From: an uncultured Tenacibaculum sp.
GTDB lineage: Bacteria; Bacteroidota; Bacteroidia; Flavobacteriales; Flavobacteriaceae
Length of the DNA: 64,000 nt
NCBI RefSeq assembly: GCF_947495995.1
Contig: NZ_CANMAX010000004.1
Coordinates: forward strand, 124,001-188,000
Direction: 5' to 3'
A model generated the notes under the pieces. That model had not been told where the DNA came from. It searched no databases and saw only the letters and a program-made list of their open reading frames with translations. Made by a program: the position numbers and the translations under genes. Position 1 is the stretch's first letter; the number at the start of each line of letters is the position of its first letter. This document shows, in pieces, positions 1-7,753 of the stretch.

Positions 1-507
1 GAAGATTTAAAAAGGTTCATTCTTAGTAAAGTTAAAGACGAGGCAACAGCTGATGATATTTTACAAGATGCTTTTTTTAGGATTCATAGTAAACTAGCTA
101 CATTAAAAGATGCATCTAAGCTAAAACCTTGGGTGTTTACAATAGCTAGAAATACTATGTACGATCATTTTAAAGCTTTAGGTAAAACAGTTACATTCGA
201 TGTAGTAGATATCGTTTTTGAAGATGATAAAAATGAGCATTCAAAACGAGACTGTTTACCGGGAATAATCAAAAATCTTCCGAAAAAATATAGAACACCA
301 TTATTCCTATATGATATAAAAGGAATAAAACAACAAGAAATAGCTGCACAATTAAACTTACCTTTGTCTACAGTTAAATCACAAGTCCAAAGAGGAAGAA
401 AGTTGATCATGAAAGGTTATATGGATTGTTGTGGTTATACAGTAAATGAAAAAGGAAAACTAGTAGGAGAAATCAAAGAAAAAGAAGATTGTAAAGTCTG
501 TAAGTAA
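1..507 (+). CDS. sigZ: RNA polymerase sigma factor, SigZ type (5' end outside window)
   Basis: An open frame runs from base 1, so the first roughly 15-25 residues are missing; 168 residues are visible. Region 2 is recognisable (DDILQDAFFRIHSKL, then KPWVFTIARN) and region 4 follows (LPKKYRTPLFLYDIKG, then a helix-turn-helix around LPLSTVKSQVQRGRKL). The Cys-rich tail with CCGY, GKLVGE and CKVCK is typical of SigZ-type ECF factors and could bind metal or sense redox state. The stop codon overlaps the next start codon by one base (TAATG), so the Crp/Fnr gene is probably translationally coupled. No anti-sigma gene is visible downstream. Confidence 0.85.
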   Translation, partial: EDLKRFILSKVKDEATADDILQDAFFRIHSKLATLKDASKLKPWVFTIARNTMYDHFKALGKTVTFDVVDIVFEDDKNEHSKRDCLPGIIKNLPKKYRTPLFLYDIKGIKQQEIAAQLNLPLSTVKSQVQRGRKLIMKGYMDCCGYTVNEKGKLVGEIKEKEDCKVCK

Positions 508-1091
508 TGTTAACCAAAGCAATTGTAGATCGCATATTTGATGGTATAGATTTAACTATACAAGAAAGAGAAGTAATTTTCTCTAAATTAGAGTATGTTA
601 CAGTTAAAAAAGGACAAGTATTACTAACTCAAGCTCAAGAAATAAAAGATCAGTTTTTTGTTGTAGATGGTTGTTTGCGAACATATTATTTAGATGAATC
701 TGGGAAAGAATACACATTGCAATTCGCAATTAAAGATTGGTGGATAAGCGATTATATAGCCCTATGGACTGGCGATCAAACGGTTTTAAATATTGAATGT
801 ATTCGAAATTCAGAATTAGTTAGTATTAGTCAGAAATCATTAGATCAACTTTTTATAGAAATTCCTAAACTGAATGCTTTTTTCAGACAGAAGTTACAAA
901 ATGCTTTTGTTCGACAAGAAAAACGAATCTTATCAAACTTAACCAAATCGGCTAAAGAACGTTATTTAGATTTTATTAGAGTTTATCCCGATTTTGAAAA
1001 GCACATTAAAAATTTTCATATAGCTTCCTACTTAGGAATAACTACAGAAAGCTTAAGTAGAATACGAAAAGATATCGCACAAAGCGTATAA
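507..1091 (+). CDS. Crp/Fnr family transcriptional regulator
   Basis: A 194-residue protein. The N-terminal half is a cyclic-nucleotide-binding-type beta roll (KGQVLLTQAQEIKDQFFVVDG). The C-terminal half is a short winged helix ending IASYLGITTESLSRIRKDI, the recognition helix of this Bacteroidota subfamily. I see no Fnr-type cysteine cluster. It starts on the last base of sigZ and is probably cotranscribed with it. A paralogue lies at 2271-2864, with matching blocks such as KERYL and ASYLGIT. The ligand is unknown. The next gene (DJ-1/PfpI) has its own -7 element and is a plausible target. Confidence 0.88.
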   Translation: MLTKAIVDRIFDGIDLTIQEREVIFSKLEYVTVKKGQVLLTQAQEIKDQFFVVDGCLRTYYLDESGKEYTLQFAIKDWWISDYIALWTGDQTVLNIECIRNSELVSISQKSLDQLFIEIPKLNAFFRQKLQNAFVRQEKRILSNLTKSAKERYLDFIRVYPDFEKHIKNFHIASYLGITTESLSRIRKDIAQSV

Positions 1092-1128
1092 ATTACCATA
1101 CATCAATTTTTATCTCAAAGCGCAGTTT

Positions 1129-1136
1129 TACTTTTG
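1129..1136 (+). promoter_or_regulatory. Candidate -7 promoter element of the DJ-1/PfpI gene
   Basis: TACTTTTG matches the Bacteroidota -7 consensus TAnnTTTG. It lies 24 nt before the start codon at 1161. No clear TTG -33 element is seen at 17-23 nt upstream, so the promoter may need an activator such as the adjacent Crp/Fnr protein (inference). Confidence 0.5.
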
Positions 1137-1160
1137 TAACATAATTTAAATCACTTATGT

Positions 1161-1835
1161 ATGAAAAAAGTATTATTTGTATTAACTAGTCACGATAAGT
1201 TAGGAAGTACAGAAGAAAAAACAGGTTTTTGGGTAGAAGAATTTGCTAGTCCGTATTATTATTTAGCAGATAAAGATGTAGAAATCACTTTAGCATCTCC
1301 AAAAGGAGGACAACCTCCAATTGATCCTAAAAGTGAATTGCCAGATTTTCAAACACCAGCAACAGAGAGATTTAATAAAGATGAAAACCTTCAAAATCAA
1401 TTAGCAAATACAAAAATATTAGGTGAAGTAAAAGCAGAAGATTTTGATGCTGTTTTTTATCCAGGTGGTCACGGTCCATTATGGGATTTAGCAGAAGACA
1501 AAGATTCAGTTCGTTTAATTGAAGATTTTTATAACACTAATAAACCAGTAGGAGCAGTTTGTCACGCACCAGCGGTTTTTAAAAATACAACTAGTAACGG
1601 AGAGTCTTTAGTAAAAGGGAAAAAAGTTACTGGATTTAGTAATACAGAAGAAGAAGCTGTTCAATTAACAGAAGTTGTACCGTTTTTAGTAGAAAATATG
1701 TTACAAGAAAATGGTGGTCAATATTCAAAATCAGAAGATTGGCATCCGTATGCAGTTGAAGACGGACATTTAATTACGGGTCAAAATCCAGCATCATCAG
1801 AATTAGTAGCTGAATTATTATTAAAGCAATTATAA
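1161..1835 (+). CDS. DJ-1/PfpI family protein (Hsp31-like type 1 glutamine amidotransferase domain)
   Basis: 224 residues, the usual length of the single-domain Hsp31/glyoxalase III-like branch. The fold is marked by FYPGGHGPLWDL and by the nucleophile elbow GAVCHAPAVF, with the catalytic Cys near residue 134 followed by His. Members act as glutathione-independent glyoxalases or protein deglycases, or as holdases, in carbonyl stress. No signal peptide, so cytosolic. The substrate is not known from sequence. It follows a sigma factor and a Crp/Fnr regulator, which suggests a stress-induced unit, and a strong terminator follows. Confidence 0.85.
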   Translation: MKKVLFVLTSHDKLGSTEEKTGFWVEEFASPYYYLADKDVEITLASPKGGQPPIDPKSELPDFQTPATERFNKDENLQNQLANTKILGEVKAEDFDAVFYPGGHGPLWDLAEDKDSVRLIEDFYNTNKPVGAVCHAPAVFKNTTSNGESLVKGKKVTGFSNTEEEAVQLTEVVPFLVENMLQENGGQYSKSEDWHPYAVEDGHLITGQNPASSELVAELLLKQL

Positions 1836-1850
1836 TAAGATCAAAATAAA

Positions 1851-1880
1851 AAACCACTCAAGTAATTGAGTGGTTTTTTT
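1851..1880 (+). terminator. Rho-independent terminator after the DJ-1/PfpI gene
   Basis: AAACCACTCAA and TTGAGTGGTTT form a hairpin with a GTAA loop, followed by a run of T. It starts about 15 nt after the stop codon. Confidence 0.9.
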
Positions 1881-1987
1881 CTCTATGAAAAAGAAAAACT
1901 ACTAAAAATTGCGAAACAACATATAACTTATTTTTTGTAGTATATTTTAAATATCTTCTCGCTTAATTTTTCTTTAGTAAAGCTTTA

Positions 1988-2071
1988 TTAGTGCCTAATC
2001 GCATATCCTGCTGCTTTACCGAGTTGTCTTAAATTCATTAAAATTATTTTTATTAAATCTCTCATAATCAT
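1988..2071 (-). CDS. Candidate small protein, 25-27 residues
   Basis: This lies in the 435-base gap between 1835 and 2271. The minus strand encodes a 27-codon frame starting ATG-ATT-ATG and ending LGKAAGYAIRH. It is a basic amphipathic peptide with a Leu/Ile-rich first half (starting MRDLIKIIL from the second ATG) and a Gly/Ala-rich C-terminus. A perfect -7 element (TACTTTTG, 2105-2112 minus strand) lies about 33 nt upstream. The composition looks protein-like rather than random AT-rich DNA. I do not recognise a named family. The rest of the gap shows only the terminator and the promoter sites listed. Confidence 0.4.
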   Translation of the reverse strand: MIMRDLIKIILMNLRQLGKAAGYAIRH

Positions 2072-2104
2072 TTATAATTAATTGGTTAATTATTCCTTTC
2101 ATTA

Positions 2105-2112
2105 CAAAAGTA
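2105..2112 (-). promoter_or_regulatory. Candidate -7 element for the small ORF at 1988-2071
   Basis: The minus strand reads TACTTTTG, a full match to TAnnTTTG. A TTG occurs upstream, but its spacing (about 12 nt) is shorter than the usual 17-23. Confidence 0.4.
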
Positions 2113-2205
2113 CGATCAAGATCCAAGTCGTATTAACTCAAAAGATTTAGATATTAGCTCATTTACGATTTTGAGCTAAAACTGGAATCACTTCATTATA
2201 AATGT

Positions 2206-2213
2206 TACATTTG
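2206..2213 (+). promoter_or_regulatory. Candidate -7 element of the second Crp/Fnr gene
   Basis: TACATTTG matches TAnnTTTG and lies 57 nt before the TTG start at 2271. Between them is a short inverted repeat GTTCT-N6-AGAAC (2226-2241), which could be an operator or a small hairpin in the leader. Confidence 0.45.
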
Positions 2214-2270
2214 GGAATAAGTAAGGTTCTTTTTGTAGAACTATAAACTATAATATTTATAAAATTAGTT

Positions 2271-2864
2271 TTGGAACACACATTAGCACTTATTCGTTAT
2301 ATCAATAAAATAGTTGAGTTAAATTCAAATGAAGAACAAGTTATAATTGATGCTTTAACACATAGAAAATATTTAAAAGATCAATATATTGTTCAACAAG
2401 GAGACGTTTGTAAATGCATCAATTTTATTTTAAAAGGATGTACAAAAACATCTTACATGGATAGTAACGGTCAAGAGCATATTGTTATGTTTTCTATTGA
2501 AGACTGGTGGACATCTGATATGGGGAGTTTTATAACACAAACACCAGCAGATTATAATATTCAGTGTATAGAGAATACAGAATTGTTCCAGTTAAATTAT
2601 ACTACAGTTGAAGAATTATTTGTGAAAATTCCCAAACTAGAACGATTTTTCAGAAAAATAACAGAAAGAGCTTTAGTAGCTTCTCAAAAGAGAATTGTTA
2701 CAAACTTTAGTGAAACGGCTAAAGAAAGGTATTTAATTTTTAAAGAGAATTACCCAGAAATAGAAAAGAGAGTACCGCAATATTTATTAGCATCTTACCT
2801 TGGTATTACAAAAGAGTTTTTAAGTAGAATAAAGAGTAAAATAGCAAGAGAACCTAAAAGTTAA
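2271..2864 (+). CDS. Crp/Fnr family transcriptional regulator (paralogue)
   Basis: 197 residues with a cyclic-nucleotide-binding-type domain (QYIVQQGDVCKCINFILKG) and a C-terminal helix-turn-helix ending LASYLGITKEFLSRIKSKI. It aligns along its whole length with the protein at 507-1091, so this is a local duplication or two members of an expanded family. The start is TTG at 2271; no ATG is available before the domain begins. A Cys pair (VCKC) near residue 45 is not shared with the first copy and could sense redox state (inference). It is transcribed alone, with the YceI gene 92 nt downstream. Confidence 0.85.
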   Translation: MEHTLALIRYINKIVELNSNEEQVIIDALTHRKYLKDQYIVQQGDVCKCINFILKGCTKTSYMDSNGQEHIVMFSIEDWWTSDMGSFITQTPADYNIQCIENTELFQLNYTTVEELFVKIPKLERFFRKITERALVASQKRIVTNFSETAKERYLIFKENYPEIEKRVPQYLLASYLGITKEFLSRIKSKIAREPKS

Positions 2865-2956
2865 ACTAGTTTAATATGATTTCATAAAATAGATCATTTT
2901 TGCCTTCGTCTTTCTTGCGGAAATTTGTCGTATAATTTTTATTAAAAACAAATACG

Positions 2957-3538
2957 ATGAAGAATTTATTCAAAAAAGGATTAGGAATTGCTTTAATTTC
3001 ATTAGCTACAGTTTCTTTTACAACGATTAAAAAAGAGAAAAAACAAATCAATATTAGCGAAAGTAATATTGAATGGAAAGCTTATAAAGTAACAGGTTCT
3101 CACAAAGGAAAAGTTAATGTTAAATCAGGATATTTAAGTTTCGATGATGGTAAATTATCTGGAGGATCAATAACGATCGATATGACAAGTATTAATACTA
3201 CAGATTTAACAGGAGATTATAAAAATCAATTAGATGGTCATTTAAAGTCAGGAGATTTCTTTAGTGTAGAAAAGCATAATACTTCAATACTAAATTTTAC
3301 TAAAGTAAAAGCTAAAGGAAAGAACACTTACGAAGTAACAGGAAAATTAACTATTAAAGGAATTACGAAATCAGTAAAGTTTTTAATTTCTATTTACGGA
3401 AATAAAGCAACAGCTTCTTTAAAAGTAGACAGAACAAAATTTAATATTAAATACGGTTCATCTAGTTTCTTCGATAACTTAAAAGATAAAGCTATTTACG
3501 ATGAATTCGATTTAGTTGCTGATTTACAGTTAAAATAA
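2957..3538 (+). CDS. YceI family protein, exported
   Basis: 193 residues. An N-terminal hydrophobic segment (KKGLGIALISLATVSFTTI) looks like a signal peptide. The rest is a YceI-type lipocalin-like barrel: IEWKAYKVTGSHKGKVNVKSG at the start of the domain, then ITIDMTSINTTDL, and VTGKLTIKGITKSVKF in the middle. The family binds isoprenoid or other hydrophobic ligands in the periplasm; the ligand here is unknown. A near-consensus -7 (CATTTTTG, about 2894-2901) lies upstream. A terminator hairpin follows the stop codon. Confidence 0.88.
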   Translation: MKNLFKKGLGIALISLATVSFTTIKKEKKQINISESNIEWKAYKVTGSHKGKVNVKSGYLSFDDGKLSGGSITIDMTSINTTDLTGDYKNQLDGHLKSGDFFSVEKHNTSILNFTKVKAKGKNTYEVTGKLTIKGITKSVKFLISIYGNKATASLKVDRTKFNIKYGSSSFFDNLKDKAIYDEFDLVADLQLK

Positions 3539-3564
3539 GGAGTATAGTTTTATTTTACATTTTT

Positions 3565-3606
3565 AAACACCATTTTAAAACTTAAGTTTTGAATGGTGTT
3601 TTTTTA
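3565..3606 (+). terminator. Terminator after the YceI gene
   Basis: AAACACCATT pairs with AATGGTGTTT around an inner AAAAC/GTTTT stem, followed by T-rich sequence. A TTG at 3589 that could open the next frame lies inside this hairpin, which argues for the later ATG at 3640 as the true start. Confidence 0.8.
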
Positions 3607-3639
3607 TACATTAGAAGTGTAGATAATTGTAATGTTGAT

Positions 3640-3981
3640 ATGAAATCTTTAGAAGAGTTTTATTACAGTCAAGAAGATGAAATAAAAGAGTGTTTACTGG
3701 CTTTAAAAAGTATTATATTGAAATATAATGACGAGTTTACACATAAATGGTATTATCGATTGCCTTGCTTTATGTATAAGAATCAGATATTTTGTTATTT
3801 GTGGATTGATAAAAAAAGTAAAACACCTTACATCGCTATTGGAAAAGGAATTCATATCAATCATCCTGATTTGATAAAAGAAAAACGAACCTTTACATCA
3901 AAATTAATGGTTGAAATACACAAAAATATTCCAACCACTAAAATTTATACTATTTTCGATGAAGTAATGAAGTTGTATTAA
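3640..3981 (+). CDS. DUF1801 domain-containing protein
   Basis: 113 residues from the chosen ATG at 3640; an upstream TTG at 3589 lies within the terminator of the previous gene and is rejected. The sequence LKSIILKYNDEFTHKWYYRLPCFMYKNQIFCYLWID is distributed like the YdhG/DUF1801 fold, a small intracellular domain related to proteins involved in iron-sulfur or iron chaperoning in Bacillus. The function here is unknown. The stop codon is one base from the end of the convergent ygiQ gene, with no terminator between. Confidence 0.75.
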   Translation: MKSLEEFYYSQEDEIKECLLALKSIILKYNDEFTHKWYYRLPCFMYKNQIFCYLWIDKKSKTPYIAIGKGIHINHPDLIKEKRTFTSKLMVEIHKNIPTTKIYTIFDEVMKLY

Positions 3982-3982
3982 A

Positions 3983-5932
3983 TTACCTTCTCCTTTTCTT
4001 TTTAAATCCTTTATTCTTTCTTCTCGATTCTTTTACGCTAGTTACTGTGTCGTTAAACGTATTTTTTGTTTTTCCTGGTTTGTTCTTTCTCCAAGATTTA
4101 TCTTCAGGTAATAGTTTTTTTACTAAATCTGTTTTTCCAACTTTAGTCAACGTGTCTTTAATCCACTTTCTGTTTTCCTTTTTGTACCAAAAGAAAAACT
4201 TATGTTGATCTAATTTTTCTTGACGTGTTTTCGCAGTTTTAACTGGTTTTAAAGTATAAGGATGATAACCACTATAGTAAATCACTGTAGCAACTGTCAT
4301 TGGAGTAGGAGTGAATCCTTGAACTTGTTCTAACTGGAATCCCATATCTTTAGTTTCAGCAGCTAAGTTTGCCATGTCTTCTGGTTCACAAGCTGGGTGG
4401 CTAGAAATGAAATACGGAATTAACTGAAGTTTCAGTTTGTTCTTTTTATTTAAACGATCAAAACGATCTTTAAACTTATGGAAATACGTAAAAGATGGTT
4501 TACGCATTAATTTTAAAACAGGATCTGAAGTATGTTCCGGAGCAACTTTTAATCGTCCAGAAACATGATTTTTCATCACCTCTTCAGTATAGTCATCTAA
4601 TTCTTGCGGATCAGCATTTTTATTGAATTCAGGAACTAGCATATCATGGCGAATTCCACTTCCAATAAATGATTTTTTTACTTTCGGATGCGCATCAACA
4701 GCTTTATATAACTCTGTTAATGGTTTATGTGAAGTATCTAAATTACTACAGATAACAGGTGAAATACAAGATGGAGCAACACATTTGTCACAAATCGATT
4801 GTATTTTTCCCTTCATCTTATACATGTTTGCTGAAGGTCCACCGATATCAGATAAATATCCTTTAAAGTCGTCCATTTGAGCAACTTTATCAACTTCTTT
4901 TAAAACAGATTCCTGACTTCTACTGGCAATAAACTTTCCTTGATGCGCAGAAATTGTGCAGAAACTACAACCACCAAAACATCCTCTATGAATATTAATA
5001 GAGAATTTAATCATTTCAAAAGCAGGAATTGGTCCGCGCTTATTGTATTTTGGATGTGGTAATCTTGTATATGGTAAATCAAAAGAAGCATCAATTTCGT
5101 TTTCCGTCATCGTTGGAAAAGGAGGATTGATAACTAATTTCTTATCTCCAATTTGCTGAAAAATACGTCGAGCAATTAGTTTATTAGATTCTTGTTCAAT
5201 GATTTTAAAGTTAGAAGCAAATGTTTTTTTATCCTTTAAACAAGCTTGATGAGAAGCAATTTCTACATCTTCCCAATTTTTGTTTTTAGGCGTTTTCTCA
5301 TCAGGATTTACTAAGAAAGCAGTTTGCTTAATTGTACGTAAGCTAGAAAAAGGAACACCTTTTTGTAATAATTCTACAATTTCACGTAGCGGTTGTTCTC
5401 CCATTCCATACACTAACATATCGGCTTTAGAAGTTTCTAAAATAGAAGGAAGTAATTTATCCGACCAATAATCGTAATGTGTTACTCTTCGCAAAGAAGC
5501 TTCAATTCCACCAATAAGTACAGGAACATCTGGGAATTTTTCCTTTAATATTTTTGAATATACAGAAGTTGCATAATCTGGTCTAAAACCAATATCACCA
5601 TTAGGTGTATATGCATCTTTATCTCTTTTCTTTTTGTTTGCCGTGTAATTACTTACCATTGGATCCATACATCCACCAGTAATAGCAAAGAAAAGTCTAG
5701 GAGTTCCTAATTTTGAAAAATCTTGTAGATTATCATTCACATTAGGTTGTGGTACAATAGCAACACGTAAACCATAGCTTTCTAAAATTCGTCCAATTAC
5801 TGCAGGACCAAATGATGGATGATCAACATACGCATCTCCACTAAACAAAATCACATCTAATTCATCCCAACCACGAAGTTTTACTTCTTTGTTAGTCGTT
5901 GGTAACCAGTCAGAAAGTCTTCTTATCCTCAT
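3983..5932 (-). CDS. ygiQ: YgiQ family radical SAM protein
   Basis: 649 residues from the ATG at 5932. The N-terminal region DAYVDHPSFGPAVIGRILE is typical of YgiQ and B12-binding-like. Around residue 320 is the radical SAM cluster RGCFGGCSFCTISAHQG (CxxxCxxC). A C-terminal Lys/Arg-rich tail (KNKGFKKKRRR) is usual in Bacteroidota copies. Its substrate is not established. A TTG three codons upstream lies inside the -7 element TATTTTTG (5939-5946), so transcription probably begins near the ATG and that TTG is not the start. It is divergent from the DUF3667 gene. Confidence 0.93.
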   Translation of the reverse strand: MRIRRLSDWLPTTNKEVKLRGWDELDVILFSGDAYVDHPSFGPAVIGRILESYGLRVAIVPQPNVNDNLQDFSKLGTPRLFFAITGGCMDPMVSNYTANKKKRDKDAYTPNGDIGFRPDYATSVYSKILKEKFPDVPVLIGGIEASLRRVTHYDYWSDKLLPSILETSKADMLVYGMGEQPLREIVELLQKGVPFSSLRTIKQTAFLVNPDEKTPKNKNWEDVEIASHQACLKDKKTFASNFKIIEQESNKLIARRIFQQIGDKKLVINPPFPTMTENEIDASFDLPYTRLPHPKYNKRGPIPAFEMIKFSINIHRGCFGGCSFCTISAHQGKFIASRSQESVLKEVDKVAQMDDFKGYLSDIGGPSANMYKMKGKIQSICDKCVAPSCISPVICSNLDTSHKPLTELYKAVDAHPKVKKSFIGSGIRHDMLVPEFNKNADPQELDDYTEEVMKNHVSGRLKVAPEHTSDPVLKLMRKPSFTYFHKFKDRFDRLNKKNKLKLQLIPYFISSHPACEPEDMANLAAETKDMGFQLEQVQGFTPTPMTVATVIYYSGYHPYTLKPVKTAKTRQEKLDQHKFFFWYKKENRKWIKDTLTKVGKTDLVKKLLPEDKSWRKNKPGKTKNTFNDTVTSVKESRRKNKGFKKKRRR

Positions 5933-5938
5933 ATTTTG

Positions 5939-5946
5939 CAAAAATA
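5939..5946 (-). promoter_or_regulatory. -7 promoter element of ygiQ, leaderless spacing
   Basis: The minus strand reads TATTTTTG, a full match to TAnnTTTG, only 6 nt before the ATG at 5932. This predicts a leaderless or almost leaderless mRNA. Confidence 0.6.
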
Positions 5947-5968
5947 CGTTAATATTAACTAATTCCCA

Positions 5969-5976
5969 TATATTTG
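5969..5976 (+). promoter_or_regulatory. Candidate -7 element of the DUF3667 gene
   Basis: TATATTTG matches TAnnTTTG, 28 nt before the start at 6005. It sits back to back with the ygiQ element, so the 72-base gap holds divergent promoters. Confidence 0.5.
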
Positions 5977-6004
5977 AGCTGGATAAAACAACGCGTACTA
6001 ATAA

Positions 6005-6871
6005 ATGAACTGTAAAAATTGCAACGAAGTTATAGAAGATGATGCTTTATTTTGTGATCATTGTGGAGCAAAGGTTTTAAAAGATCGAATTACTTTCCGA
6101 TTTTTATTGAAAGAGCTTTTTATTAGTTTGGGATGGGATAGCTATTTTATATTAACTATAAAGATGATGTTCTCCAAACCAGATAAGGTTTTACGTGAAT
6201 ATGTAAATGGTATTAGAAAAAGATATTTAAATCCGTTTACTTACATTGCTATTAGTGCTGCACTATCGTTAATCATTTTTAATGTTTTTTCAAAAGATTT
6301 TACTAAACTTCAAAATACTATTAATAACACAGAAGTTGCAGCATTGAAAAAGCTAGTAGATCAAGACTTAACAAAGTTAAAAGATGTAACTCCGGAACAA
6401 TTAAAAGCATTACAGAAACAACAAGTTGCAGCTAAAATTAGGTTAGATGTACAAGATAAAATAATGAAGCTTTTTCTAAAGTACTTTAATATTTTCATGT
6501 TTTTATTAGTGCCTTTTTACGCTTTAATAAGTAATTGGACATACAGAAAACCCTACAATTATGGAGAACATATTGTAATGAATAGTTATTTAGTAGGTAC
6601 ATCTATGTATTTTACTATTATCTTATTTTTCTTAGCAATAATAATACATCCAGCTTTCTACTTTTCGAACATCTTTATTTTTACAGCTTATTACCTGTAT
6701 ACATTCAGTAAATTACACGAATACAATCTAAAACAAAGTTTATTGTCTTTATTAAGATTTATACTTGTAGCGTTTATAGTTACAGTTGTATTAATTGTAA
6801 TTATAGGATTAATAGCAATACTTGTTGGAATACTATATGCGTTAAAAAATCCAGATATATTTAAAATGTAA
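6005..6871 (+). CDS. DUF3667 domain-containing membrane protein
   Basis: 288 residues. The N-terminus carries a zinc ribbon, C-x2-C at residues 3-6 and C-x2-C at 17-20 (CNEVIEDDALFCDHC region). This is followed by the DUF3667 block (KMMFSKPDKVLREYVNGIRK) and about four hydrophobic helices in the second part. A hydrophilic, coiled-coil-prone stretch (about residues 100-150) separates the first helix from the rest. This architecture is common in Bacteroidota, but the role is unknown. It converges on the PfpI lipoprotein gene with a 2-base gap and no visible terminator. Confidence 0.85.
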   Translation: MNCKNCNEVIEDDALFCDHCGAKVLKDRITFRFLLKELFISLGWDSYFILTIKMMFSKPDKVLREYVNGIRKRYLNPFTYIAISAALSLIIFNVFSKDFTKLQNTINNTEVAALKKLVDQDLTKLKDVTPEQLKALQKQQVAAKIRLDVQDKIMKLFLKYFNIFMFLLVPFYALISNWTYRKPYNYGEHIVMNSYLVGTSMYFTIILFFLAIIIHPAFYFSNIFIFTAYYLYTFSKLHEYNLKQSLLSLLRFILVAFIVTVVLIVIIGLIAILVGILYALKNPDIFKM

Positions 6872-6873
6872 TA

Positions 6874-7596
6874 TTATGGAACTACTAAATGCGGAACTTT
6901 AGTAACATCCCAGTCAATTACAAGTCCGCCAGAAATAGATTTTGCTATTTCTTTACCATATAATAGTTCACATAAATATAGTGCAGCTTCAAAAGATTTT
7001 GCTCCACCAGCAGAAGTGATAAGATTGTCATCGTGAACAAAAAGTACTTCTTTTCTAATATCTAAACTAGGAAACATTTCACGCATTTTATCAATGTCGG
7101 AAGGAAAAGTGGTTGAAACTTTGTTTTGTAATAAACCTGCTTTCGCTAGCACAAATGCTCCGTCGCAATGAGAAGTAACAAATTTAGCATCTTTAGCTAC
7201 TTTTTGAACGAACGCTATCATTTCCTTGTTTTCTAAATCAGTATCTAAATGATGTTCAGCACTTGGTACTACCAAAATATCAATCTTTGGTAATTGATCT
7301 TTTAGGTAATTAAAATCTGGTAAAATACGCATACCTTCAAAAGTTGTTACAGGAGTATCAGTGTCTGCCACAGTAAATACGTTCATAGGTTTTATCCCTT
7401 TTCTGAATATTGTATGCTGAAAAATATCAAAAGGAGCAGTAAGTTCTGTATTATATGTTCCATCCATAATTAAAAACGCAACATTATACCTGTTAGGTTT
7501 TATTTCAGGAAAGGTTTTAGTTGTTTCTTGTTCTTTTTTAGTTGGTTGACATGCAACTAAACTCACAGTAAAAAGGAAAAGTAAAATTTTTTTCAT
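6874..7596 (-). CDS. DJ-1/PfpI family lipoprotein
   Basis: 240 residues. The first 16 form a lipoprotein signal with lipobox LVAC (Cys about residue 16), so the protein is exported and lipidated. The mature part is a DJ-1/PfpI domain of the type fused to AraC regulators: YNVAFLIMDGTYNTELTAPFDIF and the nucleophile elbow TSHCDGAFVLAKAG, then TSAGGAKSFEAALYL. An exported, membrane-anchored member with the Cys intact is unusual, since most are cytosolic. The substrate is unknown. No TAnnTTTG is obvious upstream. Confidence 0.82.
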   Translation of the reverse strand: MKKILLFLFTVSLVACQPTKKEQETTKTFPEIKPNRYNVAFLIMDGTYNTELTAPFDIFQHTIFRKGIKPMNVFTVADTDTPVTTFEGMRILPDFNYLKDQLPKIDILVVPSAEHHLDTDLENKEMIAFVQKVAKDAKFVTSHCDGAFVLAKAGLLQNKVSTTFPSDIDKMREMFPSLDIRKEVLFVHDDNLITSAGGAKSFEAALYLCELLYGKEIAKSISGGLVIDWDVTKVPHLVVP

Positions 7597-7753
7597 TTAT
7601 TAATTTATTATGATAAATTTTAATGTTTAAAAATAAGTATTTTAAATAAGTTCTGTTTTTATTAAGAATTGTTGAGTTTCTTTAACATTATGTTAAGAAC
7701 TAATGGGATGTCCATTTATTAATTTCGATAAATTTTTTTCAACAAATTTAATA

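Noticed and set aside
3589..3639. TTG-started N-terminal extension of the DUF1801 protein
   Set aside because: It lies inside the terminator hairpin of the YceI gene; the ATG at 3640 gives a normal family start.
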